Position numbers and translations under genes: made by a program. A stretch of 64,000 nt of DNA from Gossypium raimondii (lineage: Eukaryota > Streptophyta > Magnoliopsida > Malvales > Malvaceae): positions 6,014,001 through 6,078,000 of the forward strand of contig NC_068565.1 of NCBI RefSeq assembly GCF_025698545.1, given 5' to 3'. Shown piece by piece: positions 23,975-34,158 of this stretch (position 1 is its first letter; every line of letters starts with the position of its first letter). The notes beneath the pieces were generated by a model that was not told the DNA's origin, did no database searches, and saw only the letters and a list, made by a program, of their open reading frames with translations.

Positions 23975-24391
23975 CTATATGTGGAGAATAAGTCCTTGAT
24001 TAGACACATGGAAAGAACACCCCGAATCTAGAATCCACTCAGATGCAGGCTTAGACCTTTCAATCGTAAACACTAGTAACCAATCATCACCATTATTCTC
24101 GGCTACACTAGCATCGGCTGCCTCAACCTTCTGTTTCTCATCGCTCTTAGTAGCCCTTCTGTTTTTACTTTTCAACTTATAACATTCTGCCTTTATGTAA
24201 CCCAACTTCTTACAGTAGTAACATGTCTTGTCACGATTCCTCGACTTCGATCTTGATCTAAATTTGTTTCGAACAAAATCCTTAGGCTGTTGCATGCCTC
24301 TAGTAATCAAAAGCGAGGCTTGACTACCAGACTTGCTACCCAAACCTAACTCATTATATAGTTTTTTCTTACTCAAAAAGTTTCCCTTCAC
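23975..24391 (-). pseudogene. Copia gag C-terminus and protease fragment
   Basis: The frame of 138 aa shows the zinc knuckle CYYCKKLGYIKAEC, in the C-x2-C-x4-H-x4-C layout but with the His replaced by Tyr. It then has the protease site EWILDSGCSFHVS. The reading runs minus, in line with the flanking LTRs and primer site. Confidence 0.7.
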
Positions 24392-25385
24392 ATATTCAAA
24401 TTAGAGTTTATCTCTACCATAAATCAAGGTTTCCCTAAAAGTTTTATATGAATGGGGCAAAAAGCACAATAATAGCATACTCTGATCTTCATCATCTATA
24501 TTAATCACAACTTTCTTCTGATCGTTCAATAAAGTAACAAATTGATTGACCCTATGGTTCTCACATTCATCCATAAGGTAAGTGTATAATCGTTATTTAA
24601 ATACCAAGCGATTTGCGATAGATCTTGTCATATAAAGGGCTTCTAATTTTCTCCATACTCCGTAAGTATGGGCAAAACATTGTTAGTGAGGTACAACTGA
24701 ATTGTTAAAAGTGTCTTCTCATCAAGCTCTTCCTACTCTGTTTGATTCGCATCTACGAGCTTTTTCAAACCATTTTGAACCAGAATTTTCGTTATCCGAA
24801 CTTGCCACAAGCTGAAATTTATGATTCTGTCAAACTTCTCAATGTCGAATCTCATTATTGCTATCTTGAACGAGTCGACTTGTGAAAGTTGAACTAGGTT
24901 CTGATACTAATTTGTTGGGGATCGACCTGTATAAACAACGAGATAGAAAATGTAGAGAAGATCAAACATACAAATTTTTACGTGAAAAACTCCTCCAAAT
25001 AAGATAAAAATCACAGGAAAAAAATTTACTAAAATGATAAAAACCGAAAAAGGAAAGTATAAGATGGAGAAACAAATAAACCCTGAATCTGAAATACAAG
25101 ACTCTCTCAAAAACTCCCCCCAAAACTCTTCATCAAATCTTACATAAGGGATATTCTGTTAACTCCCTAAACATGGTTACAAAGACCCTTTAAATAGGCT
25201 AATATTAAAATCTAATATGACTGAAATATTACTAGACTAATTAGAGTTTAATTGTGAGAAGAAACCCAATTTAAGTTAAATACACGTCATCACGTCGTGA
25301 CGAGGAATATTGACTCGTCTGGACGTTGTTTGTTGCGTCATCATGACGTGGTGCTCCTCCTTGTCCTGATGTCGATTCTATTTCT

Positions 25386-25689
25386 TCTCTAGTTTTCCCA
25401 AATATATATTGACGGCACACCCACAATAGAGTTATTGGAATTATAGTTTGTATTAAAAGGAACCACTAAGAAAAGTATATGATTCCGTTTCTTTAATTTG
25501 TATGAATGAAATCCTTTTCTTGCTCTTTTAGCTTTATACAATTAGTAGTGATGAATTAATGATAATTGCTTTGGTGGGGGCAAACCAGTATTCTATTCCT
25601 ACTACTTAAGGTTCAAGCTTGCGTTTAGTTTCCTGAGCTGAGACTTGAGAGAATACTCTTTGGCGTTAAAAGTAACATATATTAAGCCA
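25386..25689. other. Spacer before CNL-C
   Basis: About 300 bp show no recognised gene or repeat. They separate the Copia remnant from the conserved CNL leader block. Confidence 0.4.
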
Positions 25690-25995
25690 TTAATGTAAAT
25701 TGATTGATGTGGTTTAGTGATATACATAATATATTAAAGCAGGAATTGGTTTTCCCTTTAGCGAACAAAGTTGATCGTGTTCCCGTTTGTTCTTTGCTTC
25801 AAGCTTGCAGCTGGGAATGGTTAATAATTAATATTTTATTCTTAGCTTTTGTGCAACATTTTGAATCACTTAAACCCGTTCCACAAGCAAGATTAATTCT
25901 TTGTTTAAAACTTTGAACACCATAAAGGGGCAATATCAATGTTATCAGAAAACAAAGATTTTCTTTGCTTTGAATTTTTTTGAAAAACAAAAATC
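25690..25995 (+). promoter_or_regulatory. Promoter and leader of CNL-C
   Basis: This block matches the leader of copy A almost base for base. A TATA-like 'taatatatta' at 25728-25737 would place transcription start near 25760 and give a leader of about 230 bases. Conservation between A and C starts abruptly at about 25690, which suggests the promoter was duplicated with the gene. Confidence 0.5.
25939..25983 (+). promoter_or_regulatory. Upstream ORF in the CNL-C leader (14 codons)
   Basis: ATG at 25939 opens MLSENKDFLCFEFF and stops at TGA 25981-25983, twelve bases before the receptor start. The same ATG exists in A (2018) and B (14711), where the reading frame relative to the main start differs. 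If the leader starts where the TATA-like site suggests, ribosomes would meet this ATG first. Confidence 0.45.
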
Positions 25996-28900
25996 ATGGA
26001 TTTCTCAGCCATTTCATCTGTTGTCCAGACTGTTGGGAGATTACTAACTCAGGAAGTCACATCGTTGATGGGCGTGAAGGACCAAGTTGAGGATTTGCAA
26101 AAGGAGCTTGAATGGATACAAAGTTTCCTGAAGGAGGCAGACGCGAGGAAAGTTGATAATGAGGTGGTGCGCACCAGTATTAATGAAATCAGAGAATTGG
26201 CGTACGATGCCGAAGATGTGATCGAGAGTTTTGCTCTCAAAGTTGCACCTAGAAGGAAAGGAGGTTTCTCTAATGTCATCAAAAGATTTGCTTGCATCCT
26301 TAACGAGGGAGGGTTGCTCTGCCAAACCAAGTGCGAGATTCAGAAAATCACAGCCAGAATCACCCGATTGACTCGCCGATTACAAACCTATGATGTAAAA
26401 CAGCCAAGGGATGGAGCAGGTACAAGTTCTTCAAATCAAAGGCGAGAATTGAGGCGGCCTTATCCTCATATTGTCGACGATAACGTTGTTGGGTTGCATG
26501 ATGATATCAAGAAGTTGGTGTCAATTCTTGTTGATGAGGAAAGCGGTTGCAAGGTTGTTTCCATATGCGGAATGGGTGGTATTGGCAAGACCACTCTTGC
26601 CAAGAAAATATTCCGCCATAGTCAAGTTACTGGTCATTTCAATCGCTTGGCTTGGGTATATGTTTCTCAACAATGCCAAAAAGTAAGAGTTTGGAAAGAC
26701 ATTTTATCTAGTCTTCAAATTGTAAACAATGCTGACAGAGATGAAGAATTAGCAGAGATATTGCATAACTTCTTGAAGGATAACAAATGTTTGGTGATAT
26801 TAGATGATATTTGGAGCATAGATGCTTGGGATAGCCTTAAATCTGCTTTTCCAATTGCAATGGACAGTAACAGCAAGTTGTTGCTCACCTCTAGAAATAA
26901 AGAGATAGTTCCGCATGCAGATAGGAGAGGATACTACTTACATGAATTGCAGTGTTTAAACGATGATGAAAGCTGGGAATTATTTCAAAGGATAGCATTT
27001 TCACACCCACATTCTACAGGTACATATTTATCTCTATCTTATTCTAATATATTAGTTGTTTTATTTATATTTTTCTATTAAAAGTTATAAATTAAATCTT
27101 TGTAATATGTAAACTTAAAATAGTGTTATGTCGATAATTATATTAGTAGTTTTAAAATTGAATTAAATTGAATTTTCATGCATAAAATTGCACAAATCAA
27201 AATTAATTTATATATAACAATATATGTTGGAGTTAAGTGTATGAGATTTATTCCTTAAGTTATCTACATTTAAGTGTATAATTTTATTAATTTATTTGAA
27301 TTTAAATTATGATAATTAGAAAGGTTAATTCACAATCAAGTGTACATTACTTTTTAAAAAAATAAAATCTTTATTAAAAATTATGAGTAAAAATGTTATA
27401 AAAGATAATATTAAATAATTACATATATAATAATCAAATTTATTATAATATTTGTAAATGTTAGATAAGCTATTAACAAAAAAGTAAAATAATTTTCATA
27501 TTTTCAAATCTCAACTCTTTGATAGCATAATATTGAAATTATGCTTTTGAAAGTTTGAAATTATTTGAACTTATATATATGTTAAACAATTCTGAACTCG
27601 GAAGCTTTAAATTAGTAAAATATTTAGTGAATAATTAATATTTTAATAAATAATTAAAAGGATTGCATTAACATCAAGGGCGGAGCCAAAATTAAATTGT
27701 AATTTTTTAAGGATTAAATTAAAATTTTATCATTTTAAAGGGTCAAATTATAAATTTACATTTATTAATGTAAAATTTAAAGAGTAAAAATTTTTCTATT
27801 TTTATTAATATGTGAAAATGCGTATAAGCTATATTAATACGCTTTCATATATAATTTAATATTTATAAAATTAATTTAAGTTTGAAATTGTATTAAATTT
27901 GTAAATTAACTCACAACTATTAGATAATTAAATTGTACTTTTAAGATTTGAAAACTTTTAAAATAAAATTGTTAATTTATTTTTGATAACTAGAAATCAT
28001 AACAATTTCTAAAAGATTATTTTTCTGAAATCACAACAAATTCTAAAATAATAATGCAAAATAAGCTTCTTCTTTTTTAAATTATAAACTTAAAAAACTA
28101 AGCTAAAATTACATAAAATTATAAAACAATTTAGAATTTCTTTAATTATAATTATATTCCATATAAATTTAAAATTAAAATTATTAAAACTGATTTTATA
28201 AGAATATTATTTTATATAAATTCAAAAATATTTAAAGTATTATTTTATATAATTAAATTTTTCTAGAATTAAAATTTTAATTTGGGCTCAAAATCCATTG
28301 AAGTGTATTTTTTTCTGTAATTGTTTTTAATTTTCTAAAAATGGCAATTTTTCCTCAACATAAAAATTAACGATTAATTTTTCTTTCAAAAACTAACAGG
28401 AATATTGAAATATTATGTGTTTATTTTTATTTTTTGAGAAATGACAATGCTGATCTTTGTGATTATTTTCATTATAATTTTAGAAAAAGTAACGTTTAAA
28501 AATTCATTTTATTTAAAATTTAATTTTAGTAAAATTTTGTATATAAAATAATATTTTTATCTTTTTAATCTAAATTTTCTATAATTCAAATTTGTATATA
28601 TAAATTTTTTATAATGTTAGAAATAATTTTTTTAAAGAATGTTAGAAATAGTTTTTGAATGTTTTCGAAGGCTTTTAACAATTTTGTAATTTCATAAAAT
28701 AAATTCATATCTTTTATAGATTTTTTTACGTATAATTGAATAAAAGTGTAATTATTAATTATTATACACTCTTGCAATTACAAAGAATTGTAATTCCCTA
28801 AACATGTTTAGTTAACAAAGTGTAATTATGTTGCAATCTCTTATGTCATATTTGATAGTACAAATTTTAATTACACAATTACATAATTTTTAAAATATTA

Positions 28901-31796
28901 ATTATTATAAAAATTATTAGTATGATAAAATATTTTTAAACAAATAACAAAAATAAAAATCATCATATTTGTTTAATTATTCTAGTGCATATTTGTTTAT
29001 TTTTTTAATATTTAACATATGCTCATTATCATCATTTGTTAGTCAACCGAGTTCATCGTTATTTGAATTTGAATTTACATCATTAAGATTGTTAAGTTCT
29101 CATTTTCTATATCCTCTACGATGTATGAATCATCTCAATTTTACCTATGATTGAAGTTATGAAATAGACAATATGTTGATACAATGCAACCTTGTTTTTA
29201 TATTCTATACTAATGTGATGTTAATAAAAGGAAATATTTTTTAGAACAATAAATGCCTTCTTAATTACATTTTGAAGTCTTAAATATCTTAAATTAAAGA
29301 GTTTACCAACTGTATATGATATTTGTATTTGACACTATTTTCTCAAATGTTATTATACATCACGATATGGTGCGAGAACACATTTTCTATTTCCATAATT
29401 AATATCAAATTTCTAATATTTGGATTCATTTTCCAAATAGTTTGTAGTTTTAATTATAAAACTTATATAAACTTAATTTGAGAAAATAAAAAATTTACAA
29501 TATATAACTTTTGTAAATTGTCCATAACTTTGAAAACAATTCTTATAAATAATGGTTTTTTGGGTAACTTTAGAAAGTTATTTTTATAAATAAATTATAA
29601 TTAAAATTTTTATTAATAAGCATATTATTTTTATGATATATAATATGGAAATATAAATAAATTATCTCCACATTTTTAAGTCATAACTTTTATAAATAAA
29701 TATATTATATAAATTATTTTTATTATAAACTTTTTTTATAATTTTAGAGTTTTAAATATTTAAATAATATTTTTTTGTATGTTATATCTGAAATTTCAAA
29801 ACATAACTTTTTTCTATACATTTAAAGTGATTTGATAATAAAAAATTAAATTAAAATTCACTTAATTTAGCACACCTAATTTGTAAGATATCACATACGA
29901 ATACGATGATGTTTTTTTTAATTTATTATTCAAAGTAATGAAAAGTTGTCTGTGATGCTGACGATGAATAGTAATTGTGTTTTTTATTTTTATTTTTCAG
30001 AAAACATAACTGATGCAAAAATGAAAGATTTGGGGAAGAAAATGGTTCATCAATGTGCAGGGCTGCCGTTAGCCATCATTGTATTGGGAGGCATTTTGGC
30101 TACAAAGAGTTCAATACATGAATGGCAAATTGTGCATAAAAATACTAAATCATACTTAAAGAAAGGCAAAGGAGGTGCCCAACATATTGAGCATGTGTTA
30201 GCCTTGAGTTATGATGATTTGCCGCCTTATTTAAGACCATGTTTCCTTTATTTGAGTCAATTTCCAGAAGATTACCAGATACCTGCAGAAAGATTGATTC
30301 AACTATGGGTTGCAGAAGGCCTTGTGTCATCAACAGAGGATGAAGGAAATGGAGGAGAAGTTATGGAGGATGTTGCAGAAGGCTTCTTAGATGAGCTTGT
30401 GGAAAGGTGTATGGTTCAAGTTGGGGAAAGAGACCCAACCTTGAAGATCGAAACTTGCCACATGCACGATCTAATGAGAGATCTTTGCCTGTCAATAGCA
30501 AAGCAAGAAAATTTTCTCAGCATCATCAATGATTCCTCATTGTCTCCATCCAATACGAGGGCAGTCCGTAGAATTGTTGTACATCAACACATTCATGTTC
30601 AGCGCATTAAAAGTAGTATTCCTCTCAGATCCATCTTGTTCTTTTGGAGCCCGTTTGATTTGGAATCGGAACCCCGTGAAAGAGATGAGGATGATTTTTG
30701 CTGTGTGGTCTGGTTTGTTTGTGTGATGCTGAAATGGAAGAGATCTTGGAAGTACATGTTTGGAAAATTTAAGAAGCTTAGAGTTCTAAGTTTTGAAGGA
30801 GACATGCTAGGATATTCAGGATGTAAGTTATCTAGTGCTATAGGTAATCTCATCCATCTCAGATTCTTGAATTTATGTGGTATTGAATTCATTTGGTCAA
30901 AAATCCCTTCGTCTCTGGGCAACTTAAGGTGTTTGCAAACCTTGGATTTAAGAATTTCTGGTCATGCTGATGATGGTGCTATGAATGTACCTAACATAAT
31001 ATGGAAGTTGGAACAGTTAAGACATCTCTATCTCCCGATGATGACTGATAAGACCAAATTGAAGTTGCACACGTTGACAAACATTTTAACACTAATCAAC
31101 TTCAACACAAGGAACTGCTTCATTGCAGATCTTTCCAAGTTCACAAAACTTAGGAAGTTGGGGATTCTTGGGCCATTCAATATTGATGATTTTAAGGAGG
31201 AGCTGGATAAGAATCTGCCAATTATAGCAAGTGACTGCCTTCGGTCCTTGTCTATTTGGAATGATAAAGGAATAGATCCGAAAGTATTAGCTCACCTCCT
31301 TTCGAGTTGTGTTAATTTGTGTGAGTTGATTTTAGAAGTGAAGATAGAGAAGTTACCAGATTTTCACCATTTCTCTTCGAGTATCGCTTATGTACACTTG
31401 ACAGAGTGCAAGCTTGTGGAAGATCCTATGCCAACACTAGAGAAGCTGCCCAATTTAAGGGTACTGGAATTATATAACTATGCTTTCATTGGAAAGGAAA
31501 TGGTTTGCTCTGCACCCCATTTTCCTAAACTTAAGTCTCTAACGCTTGCATGCCTTTGGAATTTGGAGAAGTGGAAGGTGGAAGAAGGAGCCATGCCTGC
31601 TCTACGCTATTTGGAGATTAGACGTTGTGAAAAACTGAAGATGCTTCCAGATGGATTGAGATGCATTGTAACCCTCCAAGAATTAAAGATTGAGTATATG
31701 CCAAAGGAATTTAAAGATAAAATGGTGCAAGGAAGAGAAGATTTCTACAAAGTCCAGCATATTCCTTCCATCATATTTTCTAACTGTGACATATAA
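25996..31796 (+). CDS. Intact CC-NB-LRR immune receptor, copy C (939 aa)
   Basis: CDS is 25996-27019 joined to 30001-31796, with a GT-AG phase-1 intron and the frame open throughout. It encodes an intracellular receptor that senses pathogen effectors and triggers defence by ADP/ATP exchange. Domains: Rx-type coiled coil (about 1-130) with an EDVID variant DAEDVIESFA (71-80); P-loop GMGGIGKTT (192-200); RNBS-A near 214-240; kinase-2 CLVILDDIW (265-273), the final Trp being typical of CNLs; RNBS-B LLLTSRNKE; GLPL (362-365); RNBS-D CFLYLSQFPED (about 422); MHD (496-498) in CHMHDLMRDLC; then LRRs to the end. Length fits the family, resembling the Arabidopsis At1g50180/RPP8-like class. The start is supported by alignment of all three copies. 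It is the only full receptor in this array. The ligand is unknown. Confidence 0.93.
26569..26590 (+). promoter_or_regulatory. Possible miR482/2118-type target site over the P-loop codons
   Basis: The miR482/2118 family is known to target the P-loop-coding segment of many plant NLRs. The site here, 'ggaatgggtggtattggc' plus four bases, keeps the typical core. By eye against remembered cotton family members it has about four to five mismatches, several in the centre, so cleavage is uncertain. Confidence 0.35.
27020..30000 (+). other. Intron of CNL-C (2.98 kb)
   Basis: It has donor 'acag' then GTACAT and acceptor 'tatttttcag'. It is extremely A/T-rich and shares little with the A and B introns beyond the ends, because each copy gained different insertions. 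Near 27675 a 'gggcggagccaaaatt' dispersed repeat occurs (compare 59605). Near 28740-28870 an inverted 'gcaattacaaag' ... 'gtaattccc' motif occurs. A transposase relic lies at 29070-29390. Confidence 0.8.
29070..29390 (-). pseudogene. PIF/Harbinger transposase relic
   Basis: Read on the minus strand in shifting frames from 29385, the sequence gives PYRDV, then HLRK, then KLFNLRYLRLQNVIKKAF, then VLKN, and later HNF near 29150. This follows the order of plant PIF/Harbinger transposases: a Y-R-G-V-R-Y-H-L segment, then E-L-F-N-L-R-H-x-x-L-R-N-x-I-E-R-x-F-G-V-L-K, then L-H-N-F. Stops and frameshifts are many. The terminal repeats were not located. Confidence 0.6.
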
Positions 31797-32500
31797 TTAT
31801 ATATACTTGTCAGGTAACTTTACAATCTATACTGTAGATGCTTGGTTTTTTTTTTTTTGGCATATTTAATCTCTACTTTCTGTGAAATCTATATCTCTTC
31901 TTCTTGATTAAAAACCTATGAATTCGGGGTATGCATTTATAATCTATTCTTCTCCTCTGTAGAACTGTCAATTTCATTCTACTTTCATTCCTTTTCTTTG
32001 AAATAATTTGCGTAGAATTTTTTGATTGGGGAAAAACAGTATGCATGGTTTTGCAAATTTATAAATCAATCAAACAAACATTCTTTTTTCAGGAGAACCA
32101 AGTGTCAAAGTGTGGTGTTGTGCTTAATTCAATGCATCAGTATGGTAATGAATTTGAACTAGCTTTCTTAAATCATGAGGACAAGCACTTGTTCAATTTT
32201 GTTAATATTTCATTCGGTAATCTTTTTATTCAGAAAATAATCAGACCTTGATTTCAACCTATGTTTAATAATGACTTGTATTGATTTTGCAGGTAAGAGG
32301 AGGGACTGCCATTCGTTGATGCTGATCTGTGGCCACCCTCTTTCTAATGTTGTAAAATTGTCTATTTGGATGTTATATTGTATCTTCTACCTTACGGTGT
32401 CCGTTGATCAATGGAACCTCTTTGGTTTGGTCTACAACTTGTAATTAAATACTCTTATTATTATCAATAATATGACTCCTCAGCTTGTTCTCTTTTCTGT
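31797..32500 (+). other. 3' untranslated region of CNL-C with candidate introns
   Basis: Blocks shared with A and B continue for about 650 bp after the stop. Intron-like intervals have a donor at 31929 and acceptor ending 32092, and a donor at 32145 and acceptor ending 32292. Copy C also has an extra stretch of about 90 bp right after the stop, including a T-run, that A and B lack. A 'tcaataatatgactcc' block near 32465 may hold the poly(A) signal. Confidence 0.5.
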
Positions 32501-32529
32501 TAATTTTATTTCTCTTTAGCTGAATTTTG

Positions 32530-33375
32530 CATGCCTCTCCTTGTTGCTGCAGCATATTTGGCTTTTGCAGATGATAAAGCCACTATGTTTTGCTTCCTCG
32601 AAATCCAAGAAATCAGCTTTGATCCCAAGCAGAAAAGATGACTCGAAGTACTCCTATCTTTGACTGAACCTGCCCAATCTCTAACCATAAAACCGACCAG
32701 ATTGGTGCTCAATTCTTTCACATATCTCAACCCTTGCATCTTCGTTCCTTACAAGTACTTGAGTAGTCTCTTTGCAGCAGCATAATGAATCTTGCTCGGG
32801 TTGCTCATGAACCTCAAAAGAACACTTATGGGCTGAACAATATCGGGCCTTGTATTAGTGAGATAAATTAGAGGTCCCACTAAGCTTCGCTAAAGCTTCT
32901 CATCAGCCATCTCTCTATCATCATCTTGCTGCAACTTCTCATTAAATGTCATTGGCGTAGGCACTGACTTGCAAGTCGACATTTGAAACTTCTTTAATAA
33001 ATCCTCCACATATTTTTCCTGCGAAATAAAAATCTCGCCACTTAATTGCTTAACTTGAAACTCGAGAAAATACTTCATAAGGTCGAGATCAACCATCTTA
33101 AACTCTTTCATCATGGCTTTTTTAAAATCTTCAACCATCTTCATACCGATTCCTGCATAGATCACATCATCAACCTAAAGGCATACTATTAAAAATTCTC
33201 GTTTACTCCAACCTTCACATAGAGGGAAGGCTCGCTTGGGCTATGTTGAAGACAAAAGTGCTGAAAGTACAAGTCAATCTTACTATTCTAGGCTCGAGGG
33301 GCCTGTTCTAACCCGTAAAGACACTTACGAAGCTGATGCATTTTTTCTTCCTTTCCCGTTACGGCATATCCTTCA
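32530..33375 (-). pseudogene. Copia reverse transcriptase/RNase H fragment
   Basis: On the minus strand from about 33375 the reading is LRKCLYGLEQAPRAW, then a YVDD-region remnant ending in MIYAG, then DFKKAMMKEFKMVDLDLMKY, then FISQEKYVEDLLKKFQM. After a gap comes RNase H (DWAGSVKDRSTSSH, VALSSAKAKYAAAT). It has several frame breaks and no LTRs, so it is a truncated remnant. It is a different lineage from the element inserted in CNL-A. Confidence 0.75.
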
Positions 33376-33412
33376 ATCTAGTGTACATATACTTCTTTTT
33401 CCAACTATCCAT

Positions 33413-33864
33413 TCAAGAAGGCTCAATATACTGCCAATCAATGAGAAAATATTATATTGGGGTACTCGGGGAACTCGAACGCATGCGACGCATCAGGATT
33501 TATGCTCGACATGTGCGCTTCAGGGTCATTGTGTATGACAATGCCATGACTCGGGTTCTTGATCAAAGGGGCGTAAACATTTTCATCATCATCCACACCT
33601 TCGTCATCGATATCATCTGGGACCTAAAATCTTCACCCTCAAGAAGGCTCGATATGCCGCCAATCAATGAGCAAATATTATATTAGGGTACTTGGGGAAC
33701 TCGAACACATGCGACACATCAAGATTTACACTCGACATGTGCGCTTCAGGGTCATTGTGTATGACAATGCCACAACCCGGGTTCTTGATCAAAGGGGCGT
33801 AAACATTTTCATCATAATCCACACCTTCGTCGTTGATATCACTGGGACCTAAAATCTTCACCCT
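33413..33864. repeat. 226-bp tandem duplication
   Basis: Two adjacent units (33413-33638 and 33639-33864) both start 'tcaagaaggctc' or its remnant and end 'aaaatcttcaccctc'. They differ at a limited number of positions. The duplication lies inside the MULE-like relic, so that protein segment is doubled. Confidence 0.85.
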
Positions 33865-34158
33865 CATTATCAAAATGATCATTTATTACCGGATCCATCT
33901 TCACCATCCACATCAGCCTCAATCATAACTAGATGTATCTGTAAACAGGGACCCGAATTAAGGTTGTCATATGCAGTCCGAGCATGGTGTGGATTTTTGG
34001 CCCATCTCAATGTCACTCCATCACCGGATGGTTTTGCTCATCCAACATTAAGATCGATCTCCAACCTATACATATACGATCATCTATCGACAGACGCTTT
34101 CAAAATCTCTATACACAAGTCTTGAACTTCATATTGTTAACTTAATGAAATGAAATCT

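Larger units (their letters stand above)
22995..25385 (-). mobile_element. Internally deleted Copia element
   Basis: Two related LTRs at about 22995-23380 and 24913-25385 both begin 'tgttggggatc' and share 'gtataaacaacgagataga'. They are clearly diverged, and the left one lacks about 70 bp. Next to the right LTR, minus-strand 'agtatcagaacc' (about 24894-24908) fits an initiator-Met primer site. Between the LTRs on the minus strand lie a gag CCHC knuckle and protease (23975-24391) and a GAG-pre-integrase piece (23507-23854). Integrase catalytic core, reverse transcriptase and RNase H are absent. It is therefore an old non-autonomous remnant. The right LTR end and target duplication are uncertain. 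Confidence 0.75.
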
